A stretch of 35,080 bases of DNA from Corynebacterium lemuris (GCF_024919295.1 NZ_JANWTC010000018.1:1-35080); one strand, 5' to 3'. Numbered from the stretch's first letter, positions 15,280 through 24,620 are shown. Translations and numbers: made by a program. Notes: generated by a model not told the origin, from the letters alone.

Positions 15280-18153
15280 TCAGCTCTCCTCGGGGGTGGC
15301 GGTGAAGTCGAAGGCCTCGGGCGGTGGGCAGGAGCAGACGAGGTTGCGGTCACCGTAGGCCTCGTCGAGGCGGCGCACCGGCGGGAAGTACTTCGTCCGG
15401 CGCAACCCCGGCACGGGCCAGGCGGCCTGCTGGCGGGTGAAGGCGTGGTCCCAGTCGTCCCGGGAGACGCTCCAGGCGGTGTAGGGGGCGTGGCGCAGCA
15501 CGGAGTCCTCGTAGGTGACATGGCCGTCGAGGATCTCCTGGATCTCCGCCCGGATGGTGCGCATCGCCTCGATGAAGCGGTCGAGTTCGGCCAGGTCCTC
15601 CGATTCGGTCGGCTCGACCATGAGAGTGCCGGCGACGGGGAAGGACAGGGTGGGGGCGTGGAAGCCGAAGTCGATGAGGCGTTTGGCCACATCGGCGGCC
15701 GTCACCCCGGATTCCTGCGTCAGCCCCCGCAGGTCGAGGATGCATTCGTGCGCGACCAGACCGTTGCGCCCGGTGTAGAGCACGGGGAAGGAGTCCTGCA
15801 GCTCACGTGCGATGTAGTTGGCCGACAGGATCGCGCTTGCCGACGCCCGCGCCAGCCCCTCCGAGCCCATCATCGCGATGTAGGCCCACGAGATGGGCAG
15901 CACCCCGGCCGAGCCGTATTTCGTCGAGGAGATCGGCACACCCGCCCGACCTTCGACCGCACGGGTGGCGTCCGCCCGCGCCGGGTCAGCCGGCAGGAAG
16001 GGCACGAGGTGCTCGGCGACCGCCACCGGCCCCACCCCGGGCCCGCCACCACCGTGGGGGATGGTGAAGGTCTTGTGCAGGTTGAGATGGGAGACGTCCC
16101 CGCCGAACCGGCCGGGCTGGGCCAGGCCGGTCATGGCGTTCATGTTGGCGCCGTCGATGTAGACCTGCCCGCCGACGGCGTGGACCTTATCGCAGACCTC
16201 CCGGACGGTCTCCTCGAAGACACCGTGGGTGGAGGGGTAGGTGATCATGATCGCGGCAACAGCCGGGCCGTGCTCAGCGAGTTTCGTATCCAGGTCGGCC
16301 AGGTCGATGGAGCCGTCCTCGGCGGTGGCGATGACCACCACGCGCAGATTCGCCAGCGTCGCGGAGGCCGCGTTGGTGCCGTGGGCCGAGGCCGGTACGA
16401 GGCAGATGTCCCGGTCGGTGTCCCCGTTGGCCAGGTGGTAGCGCCGGATGGCCAGCAGGCCGGCGAGCTCACCCTGGGAGCCGGCGTTGGGCTGCACGGA
16501 GACCGCGGCGTAGCCGGTCAGCTCGGCGAGCCAGCCCTCCAGTTCCCCGATGAGCGCAAGCCAGCCGCGGGCCTGCCGGTCGGGGGCGTAGGGGTGGATG
16601 TCGGCGAACTCCGGCCAGGTGATCGTCTCCATCCCGGCGGTGGGGTTGAGCTTCATCGTGCACGAACCCAGCGGGATCATCGTGCGGTCCAGCGCGAGAT
16701 CCCTGTCCGCCAGGGTGCGCAGGTAGCGCATCATCTGGGTCTCGGAGTGGATGGTCCGGAAGATCGGGTGCGTCAGCGTCGGCGTGCGGCGTGCCACCGC
16801 CGCCGGGATGCACGGCTCACCCATGCGCACCTCTCCGGCGCCGAAGGCGGCGGCCAGCCGGGCCACATCCTCCTCCGTGGCAGATTCACCGAAGGAGACC
16901 CCCACAATGTCCATGTTGATGGGGCGCACCAGGTAGCCCTCCTCCGCGAGTCGGTCCACCACCTCCTGTGCCCGGCCCGGCACGCGGACGGCGACGGTGT
17001 CGAAGAAGGCGTCGTGAAGCAGCTCGGGGCCGGTCTCCCGCACAGTGGCGGCGAAGGAGGCCGCCCGGTCATGGACCCGCTCCGCGATCGCCCGCAGCCC
17101 CTCCGGGCCGTGGTGGACGGCGTACATCGCCGCTGTGACCGCCAGCAGCGCCTGCGCGGTGCAGATGTTGGAGGTCGCGCGTTCCCGGCGGATGTGCTGC
17201 TCACGGGTCTGCAACGCCAGGCGGTAGGCCGGCGCCCCCTCCGCGTCGATGGAGACCCCCACCAGCCGGCCCGGCAGCTGCCGCTTGAGCTCGTCGGTGA
17301 CCGCCATGTACGCCGCATGCGGGCCACCGTAGAACAGCGGCACCCCGAAACGCTGGGAATTGCCCACCGCGATATCCGCACCCAGATCGCCGGGGGACTC
17401 CAACAGCAGCAGGGAGAGCGGGTCGGTGACCACCGTGGCCAGCCCGCCGCGGTCGTGGATCGCGCGGATCACCGACGAAGGATCACTGACCTCACCATCA
17501 GTCGCGGGATAGGCGATGACCACCCCGCACAGGTCCTCACCCACCAGCTCGGAGGCCAGGGAGGTGATCTCCACCTCCAGGTCGATGGCCCGGGCCCGCT
17601 CCGCCGCCACCCCGAGGACCTGCGGGTGCAGGCGGGCATCCAGCACCACCTTCCGGCCCTTCTTCCGGGCCCGCGACATCAGCCCCACCGCCTCCGCGAC
17701 GGCCGAGGCCTCATCCAGCAGCGAGGCGTTCGCCACCGGCAGGCCCGTCAGCTCCGAGACCATCGTCTGGAAGGCCAGCAGCGCCTCCAGCCGCCCCTGG
17801 GAGATCTCCGGCTGGTACGGCGTGTAGGCGGTGTACCAGCCCGGATTCTCCACCACCCCGCGGCGGATCACCGGCGGGGTGACCGTGTCGGAGAAACCCT
17901 GCCCGTAGAAGGCCCGCAGCACCGTGTTCTGGGCGGCGTAGGCCCGCAGCCGCGCCTGGGTCTGCGTCTCCGACAGCGGCGGGCCGGTCTGCGGCCGGGC
18001 GGTGACGCGGATGTCGGTGGGGAGGGCGGCGTCGACAAGCTCGTCGAGCGAGGAGAAACCCACCCGGGCCAGCATGGTCTGCTCCTCGGCGGCGTCCGGA
18101 CCGGTGTGCCGGGCCAGGTAGGAGGCAGGATCGGTGATCGGGGGCAGGTCCAT
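15280..18153 (-). CDS. gcvP: Glycine dehydrogenase (decarboxylating), P protein
   Basis: A 957-residue PLP enzyme that decarboxylates glycine and passes the aminomethyl group to lipoyl-GcvH. It is the fused single-chain type: an N-terminal half (about 1-440) and a PLP-binding C-terminal half. The PLP lysine is about Lys694 in NLHKTFTIPHGGGGPG. Start ATG 18153 is preceded by GAGGAG at 10 nt. An upstream ATG at 18192 is inside a TACAAT -10-like element (minus strand, 18196-18191), so I reject it; that element would give a short leader. A terminator separates gcvP from the upstream E2 gene, implying its own promoter. As I recall, C. glutamicum lacks gcvPTH. Confidence 0.96.
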   Translation of the reverse strand: MDLPPITDPASYLARHTGPDAAEEQTMLARVGFSSLDELVDAALPTDIRVTARPQTGPPLSETQTQARLRAYAAQNTVLRAFYGQGFSDTVTPPVIRRGVVENPGWYTAYTPYQPEISQGRLEALLAFQTMVSELTGLPVANASLLDEASAVAEAVGLMSRARKKGRKVVLDARLHPQVLGVAAERARAIDLEVEITSLASELVGEDLCGVVIAYPATDGEVSDPSSVIRAIHDRGGLATVVTDPLSLLLLESPGDLGADIAVGNSQRFGVPLFYGGPHAAYMAVTDELKRQLPGRLVGVSIDAEGAPAYRLALQTREQHIRRERATSNICTAQALLAVTAAMYAVHHGPEGLRAIAERVHDRAASFAATVRETGPELLHDAFFDTVAVRVPGRAQEVVDRLAEEGYLVRPINMDIVGVSFGESATEEDVARLAAAFGAGEVRMGEPCIPAAVARRTPTLTHPIFRTIHSETQMMRYLRTLADRDLALDRTMIPLGSCTMKLNPTAGMETITWPEFADIHPYAPDRQARGWLALIGELEGWLAELTGYAAVSVQPNAGSQGELAGLLAIRRYHLANGDTDRDICLVPASAHGTNAASATLANLRVVVIATAEDGSIDLADLDTKLAEHGPAVAAIMITYPSTHGVFEETVREVCDKVHAVGGQVYIDGANMNAMTGLAQPGRFGGDVSHLNLHKTFTIPHGGGGPGVGPVAVAEHLVPFLPADPARADATRAVEGRAGVPISSTKYGSAGVLPISWAYIAMMGSEGLARASASAILSANYIARELQDSFPVLYTGRNGLVAHECILDLRGLTQESGVTAADVAKRLIDFGFHAPTLSFPVAGTLMVEPTESEDLAELDRFIEAMRTIRAEIQEILDGHVTYEDSVLRHAPYTAWSVSRDDWDHAFTRQQAAWPVPGLRRTKYFPPVRRLDEAYGDRNLVCSCPPPEAFDFTATPEES

Positions 18154-18190
18154 GGCGGGTCGACTCCTCGGTGCGGGAACTGTGTCACCC

Positions 18191-18196
18191 ATTGTA
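18191..18196 (-). promoter_or_regulatory. Candidate -10 element of gcvP
   Basis: TACAAT on the minus strand lies between the E2 terminator and gcvP, about 37 nt before the chosen ATG. A glycine riboswitch is not apparent: the space from the terminator to the start is only about 75 nt. Confidence 0.45.
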
Positions 18197-18220
18197 TGAC
18201 CCCCGCCACACCTGGGGTGG

Positions 18221-18262
18221 GAAAACGAAACCGCCGCCCGACCAGGAGAGGTCGGACGGCGG
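18221..18262 (-). terminator. Intrinsic terminator of the E2 gene
   Basis: CCGCCG-C-CCGACC (18231-18243) pairs with GGTCGG-A-CGGCGG (18250-18262), with one internal mismatch. On the minus strand it is followed by TTTCGTTTTC. It begins 21 bp after the E2 stop codon. Confidence 0.85.
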
Positions 18263-18283
18263 TGCCAGTTCACCGGGGGAGGG

Positions 18284-20308
18284 CTAGAGAGCCAGGTCGG
18301 AGTCGAAGTCCGCGGTCTCCAGGCGATCCTTGATGGTGGTGATGAAGCGGCCTGCGTCGGCACCGTCGACGACCTGGTGGTCGTAGGTGAACGGCAGGTA
18401 GCACATCTGGCGGATGGCGATCGAGTCCACACCGTCGTCGGTGACCACGACCGGGCGCTTCTCGATGGCCGCGGTGCCCAGGATGCCGGCCTGCGGCGGG
18501 GAGAGCACCGGGGTATCCAGCAGCGCACCCTCGGAACCGATGTTGGTCACCGTGAAGGTGCCACCGGACAGATCGTCCGGACGCAGCTTGCGGTTGCGGG
18601 CGCGGTCGGCCAGGTCGACGATGGCGGCGGCGATCTCCGGCAGGGTCTTCTCCTGCGCCTTCTTGATCACCGGTACCAGCAGACCCTGCGGGGTGTCCAC
18701 GGCGATGCCGATGTTGACGTCCGCGTGGTAGGTCATCTCCTTGGTCTCCGCGTTGTAGGACGCGTTGACGTTCGGGTGGGAGACCAGGGCCTCCGCGGCA
18801 GCCTTGACGATGAACGCCAGGTAGGTCGGGTTCGCACCGTGCTTGGCGATGAAATCGTTCTTGACCTTCTTGCGCAGCTCCGCGACGCGGGTCATGTCCA
18901 CTTCCTGGACATGGGTCAGCTGGGCGGAGGTCTGCAGCGAACGCAGCATGGTGGCGGCGGTGATCTCACGGATGCGGTTGACCTTTTCGGTCGTGCCGAT
19001 CAGCTCAGCCTTCGCCGGGTCCACGGACTTGCTGGACCAGTTCGCGCGCTCACCCTTCGGGGCGGCGGCAGCCGGAGCGGCCTGTGCACCACCCTCGGCG
19101 GCAGCCAGGACGTCCTGCTTGCGGATGCGGCCGCCGACGCCGGTGCCCTGGACGTTGTTCAGATCAACGCCGTGCTTGTCAGCGAGCTTGCGGACCAGCG
19201 GGGTGACGTACGGGACGTTCTCGTTGTTGACCTTCGCGGCCGGCTTCTCGGCAGCCGGGGCCGGCTCGGCCTTCGGCTCAGACTTCGGGGCCTCAGCCTT
19301 GGGGGCCTCCTGCTTCGGCTCGGCCTTCGGGGCCGGCTTCTCGGCAGCCGGGGCAGCCTTCTTCGCGGCGGCGGAACCGACACGGGCGATCACGGCGCCG
19401 ACGTCGACGGTGTCATCCTCGTCGGCGAGGATCTCGACCAGGGTGCCGGCGACGGGGGAGGGGATCTCGGTGTCGACCTTGTCGGTGGAGACCTCGAGCA
19501 GCGGCTCGTCAACCTCGACGGTGTCGCCGACGGACTTCAGCCACTGGGTGATGGTGCCCTCGGTGACGGACTCGCCCAGCTCCGGCATCTCGACATCAGT
19601 GGCGTCCTCGGAACCGGCGGACTCGGCGGCCGGCTCGGAAGCCGGTGCGGCCTCCTCGACGGTCTCGTTCTCGTCCTTGGACTCGGCCTCCTCGATGGCA
19701 GCCTCCGAGGGGACCTCCCCGGAGCCAGCGGCGTCAGCGTCACCGATACGGGCGATCACGGCACCGACGTCGACGGTGTCATCCTCGTCGGCGAGGATCT
19801 CGACCAGGGTGCCGGCGACGGGGGAGGGGATCTCGGTGTCGACCTTGTCGGTGGAGACCTCGAGCAGCGGCTCGTCAACCTCGACGGTGTCGCCGACGGA
19901 CTTCAGCCACTGGGTGATGGTGCCCTCGGTGACGGATTCGCCCAGCTCCGGCATCTCAACATCGGTGGCGGCACCGGAAGCGGCCTTCGGGGCAGCCTTC
20001 GGCTCCTCCTTCGCCTCCTCGGCGGGGGCCTCCTCAGCAGCGGGAGCCTCCTCAGCGGCCGGGGCGTCACCCTCCTCACCGATGACGGCGATCACGCCAC
20101 CGACGTCAACGGTGTCGTCCTCCTCAGCCTTGATCTCCAGCAGCACACCGGCCACCGGGGAGGGGATCTCGGTGTCGACCTTGTCGGTGGAGACCTCGAG
20201 CAGCGGCTCGTCGACCTCGACTCGGTCACCCACCTGCTTCAGCCACTGGGTAATGGTGCCTTCGGTGACGGATTCGCCCAGTTCGGGCATCTCTACGGAG
20301 AACGCCAT
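18284..20308 (-). CDS. aceF: Dihydrolipoamide acyltransferase E2 with three lipoyl domains (PDH complex; often annotated sucB)
   Basis: A 674-residue E2. Three lipoyl domains (lysines near 43, 155 and 277, each in STDKVDTE) are joined by Ala/Pro/Glu-rich linkers. Next come a peripheral subunit-binding domain (about 365-400, with [15 protein letters not shown]) and the catalytic domain, with His644 in DHQVVDG. In C. glutamicum the corresponding protein is the E2 of pyruvate dehydrogenase, in a mixed complex with OdhA, so aceF is more apt than sucB; this transfer is by homology. The 2nd and 3rd lipoyl domains are nearly identical at DNA level. The ATG at 20308 has GAGGAG about 11 nt upstream. 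Its lipoyl groups depend on LipB and LipA encoded downstream. Confidence 0.95.
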   Translation of the reverse strand: MAFSVEMPELGESVTEGTITQWLKQVGDRVEVDEPLLEVSTDKVDTEIPSPVAGVLLEIKAEEDDTVDVGGVIAVIGEEGDAPAAEEAPAAEEAPAEEAKEEPKAAPKAASGAATDVEMPELGESVTEGTITQWLKSVGDTVEVDEPLLEVSTDKVDTEIPSPVAGTLVEILADEDDTVDVGAVIARIGDADAAGSGEVPSEAAIEEAESKDENETVEEAAPASEPAAESAGSEDATDVEMPELGESVTEGTITQWLKSVGDTVEVDEPLLEVSTDKVDTEIPSPVAGTLVEILADEDDTVDVGAVIARVGSAAAKKAAPAAEKPAPKAEPKQEAPKAEAPKSEPKAEPAPAAEKPAAKVNNENVPYVTPLVRKLADKHGVDLNNVQGTGVGGRIRKQDVLAAAEGGAQAAPAAAAPKGERANWSSKSVDPAKAELIGTTEKVNRIREITAATMLRSLQTSAQLTHVQEVDMTRVAELRKKVKNDFIAKHGANPTYLAFIVKAAAEALVSHPNVNASYNAETKEMTYHADVNIGIAVDTPQGLLVPVIKKAQEKTLPEIAAAIVDLADRARNRKLRPDDLSGGTFTVTNIGSEGALLDTPVLSPPQAGILGTAAIEKRPVVVTDDGVDSIAIRQMCYLPFTYDHQVVDGADAGRFITTIKDRLETADFDSDLAL
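19382..19604. repeat. Near-identical lipoyl-domain DNA repeat, copy encoding domain 3
   Basis: Aligned with 19748-19970 at an offset of 366 bp, this 223-bp segment differs at only four positions by eye. Identity includes third codon positions, indicating a recent duplication or gene conversion. Confidence 0.9.
19748..19970. repeat. Near-identical lipoyl-domain DNA repeat, copy encoding domain 2
   Basis: Partner of 19382-19604. The first lipoyl domain, nearer the start codon, is clearly more divergent in DNA though similar in protein. Confidence 0.9.
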
Positions 20309-20434
20309 GTTGTTCTGACTCCTCGAAAGTCGTAAGTATGTCGATAGCTAATGGCCCTAAGCGTACCGGGTTTACTCAGGTGGGTGTCACCGAGGTTCCC
20401 GTACGGAGTTTCATTGCTCCTACAATTGTAAAGC

Positions 20435-20827
20435 GTGTTCAATCTATTCGGTCGCAACAAATCACGGTCGGGTCTCCGACCCCCCAGAGCCCCAGGGGAC
20501 ACCATCCGCCCGGCGGACGCCGACCACCTCCGGCAGTGGGCGGCCGGCCGGGCCTTCGTCGAGGCCTTCGTGGAGCCGGAGACGGTGGTCAACGAGATGT
20601 CCGTCGTACTCGTCGACGAAAACGGGGAGTTCACCCGCCGCCGCATCGGCGGACCGAAGGGCATCGACGCCATCGTGAAACTCCTCGGCGTGTCCATCTA
20701 CGACGTCGAGGAGACCGGTTACCCCCAGCGCATGCGCGAACGCATCGAACGCGACCGGATCCTGCGCAAGCGGGAGGAGCAGCGCCGCCGGCGGGCCGCC
20801 TTCGACAGGGGTGAACTCCCGGACTGA
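20435..20827 (+). CDS. Conserved hypothetical corynebacterial protein, 130 residues
   Basis: I do not recognise a functional family. The product is soluble, with a basic N-terminus, a central alpha/beta-looking part (VVNEMSVVLVDENGEF, GGPKGIDAIVKLLGVSIYDV) and a strongly charged Arg/Glu-rich C-terminal helix (about 98-125). It lies divergent to aceF, where I recall a similar small gene in C. glutamicum. The start is GTG 20435, 8 nt after TACAAT (20421-20426), without a Shine-Dalgarno sequence, so a leaderless transcript is likely. A long bidirectional terminator follows. Confidence 0.8.
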   Translation: MFNLFGRNKSRSGLRPPRAPGDTIRPADADHLRQWAAGRAFVEAFVEPETVVNEMSVVLVDENGEFTRRRIGGPKGIDAIVKLLGVSIYDVEETGYPQRMRERIERDRILRKREEQRRRRAAFDRGELPD

Positions 20828-20843
20828 GGCGGGACGTGGATGA

Positions 20844-20917
20844 GCGCGGAAAACCCTCCGCAGAACCGGCCGCGGGAACCTGCGCCCGGGTCGGTTCTGT
20901 GGAGGGTTTTCCCGCGC
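20844..20917. terminator. Long bidirectional terminator
   Basis: A stem of about 25 bp (left arm 20844-20869, right arm about 20891-20917) with one bulge and one wobble pair. Its arms carry GGAAAACCCTCC and GGAGGGTTTTCC, so each strand has a T-run within the 3' arm. It separates the convergent 130-residue protein and leucyl aminopeptidase genes. Confidence 0.9.
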
Positions 20918-20924
20918 GGGGAGG

Positions 20925-22442
20925 CTAGCTCTCCTCGGCGATCTCCGTCAGCAGCGCCAGGAAGGTACGCACCGGCACACCGCTCGCACGCTTCGGGGTG
21001 TAGCCGTGCACGCCACCGGTGTTGTAGGAGGGGCCGGCGATGTCCACATGCGCCCACTCGATGCCCTCACCGATGAAACGGGAGAGGTACAGTGCGGCGA
21101 ACTCCATCCCACCCCAGCGGTTGGGGTGGGCGTTGCGGATGTCAGCGACCGGGGACTTCAGCTCCTCCTCCTGCTCCTCCAGCAGCGGCATCGCCCAGGC
21201 GGGCTCGCCGACACTGCGGCCGGTGGCGGCGAGACGGTCACGCAGCTCCTCGGAACCCATGACACCGGAGGTGCGCACACCGAGGGCGACCATCTGGGCG
21301 CCGGTGAGTGTGGCCGTCTCGATCAGGTAGTCCGGCTTGTCCTCGGAGGCGTAGGTCAGGGCATCGGCCAGCACGAGGCGGCCTTCAGCGTCGGTGTTGA
21401 TGATCTCGGAGGTGGTGCCGCCGTAGTGGGTGATCACATCACCCGGGCGCAGCGCCCTGCCGTCGGGCATGTTCTCCGCCAGCGGCATGGTTGCGGTGAT
21501 CTTCACCGGCAGGTTGAGGCGGGCAGCGGCGATGACCGTGGCGGCGACGGCCGCGGAACCACCCATGTCGGAGACCATGTTCTCCATGGAGGCGGCCGGC
21601 TTGATGGAGATGCCGCCGGTGTCGAAGGTGATGCCCTTGCCCACCAGGGCCACGGACTTCTTCGCCTTCTTCTTCGGGGTCCAGCTCAGGCGCACCAGAC
21701 GCGGGCCACGTTCGGAGCCCTGACCGACGGCGAGGATGCCGCCGAAGCCGCCCTTCTTCAGGGCCTTCTCCTCGAGCACCTCGACCACGAGGCCGGCCTC
21801 CTCGGCCTGCTCCGCGAGGATTGCGGCGTAGGACTCGGGGTAGAGATGGGAGGAGGGGGTGTTCACCAGGTCGCGGGCCAGCAGCACAGCCTCGGCGGTG
21901 ATGCGGGCGGTCTCGAACTCCGCGGTGGCGGACTTCTCGTCGGACACGAAGACGACCTTGCCCACCGTGCCGTTGCCGTTGCCGCTGTCCTTCGACTCGC
22001 TGCGGATGCCGCGGTAGTTGTAGGCGCCCAGGGCGATGCCCTCGACGGCCGCAGCCAGACCGAAGACACCGAGGGTGGTGGCCACGGTCTCCAGTCCGGA
22101 CAGAGCGCGGGCGACGGTGCCGGCGGCGCGGCGGACGATCTCGTCGGTCAGCTCCTCCGGATCACCCAGGCCGACGGCGATGACGGAATCGGCGGCCACG
22201 CCCTCCGGGGCCGGGATGCGGGTGACCTCGCAGGCCTTGCCGGTCGCACCGACGGCGGTGAGGGAGTTGAGGACGTTGCGCAGGGCGGTGTCGTCAAGCA
22301 GTGCGGAAGCGGGCAGCTCCGGCCCCTCCTCACCCTTGAGCACCGGCACCACGAGCGCGTCGGGGGACTTCGGGGCCTTCTTCGACAGTTTCAGCTCCGG
22401 GGTGGCACCGCGTGCGGGAAGGGTGAACGTGGGGTTCGCCAT
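20925..22442 (-). CDS. pepB: Leucyl aminopeptidase (M17 family)
   Basis: A 505-residue cytoplasmic hexameric metallopeptidase that removes N-terminal residues from peptides. The catalytic C-terminal half has VGKGITFDTGGISIKP (metal and active-site Lys), SDMGGSAAV, MPDGRALRPGD and the signature NTDAEGRL with the catalytic Arg. Length is normal. A strong AGGAGG precedes the ATG at 22442. It is divergent from ilvE and convergent to the small hypothetical gene. M17 enzymes may also process Cys-Gly; nothing here shows a special role. Confidence 0.94.
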   Translation of the reverse strand: MANPTFTLPARGATPELKLSKKAPKSPDALVVPVLKGEEGPELPASALLDDTALRNVLNSLTAVGATGKACEVTRIPAPEGVAADSVIAVGLGDPEELTDEIVRRAAGTVARALSGLETVATTLGVFGLAAAVEGIALGAYNYRGIRSESKDSGNGNGTVGKVVFVSDEKSATAEFETARITAEAVLLARDLVNTPSSHLYPESYAAILAEQAEEAGLVVEVLEEKALKKGGFGGILAVGQGSERGPRLVRLSWTPKKKAKKSVALVGKGITFDTGGISIKPAASMENMVSDMGGSAAVAATVIAAARLNLPVKITATMPLAENMPDGRALRPGDVITHYGGTTSEIINTDAEGRLVLADALTYASEDKPDYLIETATLTGAQMVALGVRTSGVMGSEELRDRLAATGRSVGEPAWAMPLLEEQEEELKSPVADIRNAHPNRWGGMEFAALYLSRFIGEGIEWAHVDIAGPSYNTGGVHGYTPKRASGVPVRTFLALLTEIAEES

Positions 22443-22523
22443 GAAAAATACCTCCTGAGGTTGGCTTGTGTTGTCCCCAGCTTATAGAGACCACCAAAAC
22501 CGTGCGGGTGTACCGTTATCGCC

Positions 22524-23630
22524 ATGACGTCTCTCAATTTCTCCGTGAACCGTACGAGCACTCCGGCGTCCGATGAGGCGCGCGAGGAGATTCTGCGGAA
22601 TCCGCGGTTCGGCAAGAACTTCACCGACCACATGGTCACCATCGAGTGGACCGAGGACAAGGGCTGGCACGACGCACAGGTGCGCCCCTACGAGTCCATC
22701 CCCATGGACCCGGCCACCACGGTGTTCCATTACGGTCAGGCGATTTTCGAGGGCATCAAGGCGTACCGTCAGCCCGACGGTTCCGTCGCCACCTTCCGTC
22801 CCACCCAGAACGCCGAGCGCATGCAGCGCTCCGCCGAGCGGCTGGCCATGCCGCCGCTGCCCACGGAGGACTTCCTGGAGGCCATCCGCCTGCTTGTCGA
22901 CGTCGACCAGGCATGGGTCCCCGCCGCCGGCGGCGAGGCCAGCCTCTACCTGCGCCCCTTCATGATCTCCACCGAGGTCTCCCTCGGGGTGAGCCCGGCG
23001 AACAAGTACACCTTCTTCGTCATCGCCTCACCCGTCGGCGCCTACTTCACCGGCGGCATCAAGCCCGTCTCCGTGTGGCTGAGTGAGGACTATGTCCGCG
23101 CCGCCCCGGGGGGTACCGGCGCCGCGAAATTCGCCGGCAACTACGCCGCCTCCCTCCTCGCCCAGGCCCAGGCCGAGGAGAAGGGCTGCGACCAGGTGGT
23201 CTGGCTCGACGCCATCGAGCACACCTACATCGAGGAGATGGGCGGCATGAACCTCTTCTTCGTCTACGGCTCGGGTGCCGACGCCAAGGTGGTCACCCCG
23301 GCGCTGTCCGGCTCCCTGCTCGCCGGCGTCACCCGCGACTCCCTGCTGCAGGTCGCCCGCGATCTCGGCCACGAGACGGAGGAGCGGCGCATCTCCAAGC
23401 ACGAATGGCGTGACGACGTCGAGTCCGGCGCCATGACCGAGGCCATGGCCTGCGGCACGGCGGCCGTGATCACCCCGGTCGGCCGCGTCCTGTCCAACGA
23501 CGGCGAGTTCGTGGTCAACGGCAACACGCCGGGCGAGGTCACCATGGCCATGCGCGAGCGTCTCACCGCCATCCAGCGCGGCGAGTATGAGGACACCCAC
23601 GGCTGGGTGCACACCCTCGTCGAGGCCTGA
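22524..23630 (+). CDS. ilvE: Branched-chain amino acid aminotransferase
   Basis: A 368-residue fold-type IV PLP transaminase catalysing the last step of Leu, Ile and Val synthesis and the first of their breakdown. The PLP lysine is Lys202 in GTGAAKFAGNY. Other family segments are HYGQAIFEG, LYLRPF, the EEMGGMNLFF motif and the C-terminal ACGTAAVITPVG. The ATG at 22524 is exactly 7 nt after TACCGT (22511-22516), with no Shine-Dalgarno sequence, suggesting a leaderless message. Its stop (23628-23630) abuts the stop of convergent cobT with no intervening base, and no terminator is visible. Confidence 0.96.
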   Translation: MTSLNFSVNRTSTPASDEAREEILRNPRFGKNFTDHMVTIEWTEDKGWHDAQVRPYESIPMDPATTVFHYGQAIFEGIKAYRQPDGSVATFRPTQNAERMQRSAERLAMPPLPTEDFLEAIRLLVDVDQAWVPAAGGEASLYLRPFMISTEVSLGVSPANKYTFFVIASPVGAYFTGGIKPVSVWLSEDYVRAAPGGTGAAKFAGNYAASLLAQAQAEEKGCDQVVWLDAIEHTYIEEMGGMNLFFVYGSGADAKVVTPALSGSLLAGVTRDSLLQVARDLGHETEERRISKHEWRDDVESGAMTEAMACGTAAVITPVGRVLSNDGEFVVNGNTPGEVTMAMRERLTAIQRGEYEDTHGWVHTLVEA

Positions 23631-24617
23631 TCAGGCCTGGTCCGCCAGCAGCTCCGCGGCCGCCTGCACCAGCGGCAGGGCCGCTAGCGCGCCGGCGCCC
23701 TGGCCGGCGTTCATGTCCAGGGCGATCAGCGGCGTCAGTTCCAGGGCCTGCAGCGCGATCAGGTGCGCGGGCTCCGGACTGAGCTGACCCGCCTGGCACC
23801 ACTGCCTCGTGCCGGGTACCAGGCGCTCGGCGAGGAAGGCGGCGACGGTGACGGAGGCGCCGTCGAGAAGCACGGGGGTGCGGCGCGCCGCGGCCTGCGC
23901 GATGAAGGCCACCAGCGCCACCAGATCCGGCGAGGAGATCTTCCGCAGCAGTTCCTCCGGCTCCGTGCCGAGGTTGCGGACGCGGAACATCGCATCCCGG
24001 ATCGCGGAGACCTTGATCTTCCACAGCTCATCGTCCATGCCGGCCCCCGGGCCGACCACCGCGACGGGTTCTGTCCGGGTCAGCGCACCGAGTACCGCGG
24101 CGGCCACCGTCGTGTTGCCCACCCCGAGATCACCGGGCAGGAGCAGGTCAGCGCCCGAATCAACCTCCTGGTCCGCGATGCGGCGGCCCAGCTCCACGGC
24201 AGCCGTGAACTCTTCGGCGCTCATGGCGTCCTCGACGTCCACTGCACCGGAACCGCGGCGCACCTGCTCCGGGCCGCCCTCCTGGTCCAGCGAGACATCC
24301 ACCACCCGCACCGAGGCCCCCGCGGCCCGCGCCAGCACGTTGACCGCGCCGGCACCGGATTCGAGGGCGGCGGCCTGCCGGACGGAATGCTCCGGAGGCA
24401 GCGTGGACATCCCCCGCTTCGCGACGCCGTGGTCCCCCGCGAAGACCACCACCCGGCACCGCTGCAGCGGCACCGGCGGGAAAACCCCCTGGCAGGCGGC
24501 GACCCAGGCACCCAGCTCCCGCAGCCGACCCAACCCCGAGGCGGAGACGGCGGCGAGAGCCTCGGCGCGGACCTGATCGTCCGGGGACGTGACCGGTGCA
24601 GTGGAATCGAAGAGCAT
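23631..24617 (-). CDS. cobT: CobT-like nicotinate-nucleotide:dimethylbenzimidazole phosphoribosyltransferase with altered active site
   Basis: A 328-residue protein with clear CobT family segments: VVFAGDHGVAKRGMS, GAGAVNVLA, LPGDLGVGNTT, VGPGAGMDDE and PVLLDGASVT. CobT makes alpha-ribazole phosphate for the lower ligand of cobalamin. The general-base Glu of the C-terminal GEGTGA motif (Glu317 in Salmonella CobT) is Gln306 here (AGQGAGA, codon CAG). The position of Salmonella Glu174 is Asp163, which I think is common in actinobacteria. cobU and cobS, often neighbours, are absent nearby. It may be a reduced-activity or repurposed enzyme. It starts 3 nt after the DUF3043 stop and its own stop abuts that of ilvE. 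Confidence 0.88.
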   Translation of the reverse strand: MLFDSTAPVTSPDDQVRAEALAAVSASGLGRLRELGAWVAACQGVFPPVPLQRCRVVVFAGDHGVAKRGMSTLPPEHSVRQAAALESGAGAVNVLARAAGASVRVVDVSLDQEGGPEQVRRGSGAVDVEDAMSAEEFTAAVELGRRIADQEVDSGADLLLPGDLGVGNTTVAAAVLGALTRTEPVAVVGPGAGMDDELWKIKVSAIRDAMFRVRNLGTEPEELLRKISSPDLVALVAFIAQAAARRTPVLLDGASVTVAAFLAERLVPGTRQWCQAGQLSPEPAHLIALQALELTPLIALDMNAGQGAGALAALPLVQAAAELLADQA

Positions 24618-24620
24618 GGC

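Noticed and set aside
18190..18192. Upstream ATG as start of gcvP
   Set aside because: It lies in a likely -10 element and has no Shine-Dalgarno sequence, whereas ATG 18153 has GAGGAG at a suitable distance.
14083..18333. Very long plus-strand ORF opposite gcvT and gcvP
   Set aside because: It is an antisense shadow created by high G+C codon use in gcvP and gcvT; its Gly/His/Arg-rich translation has no domains.
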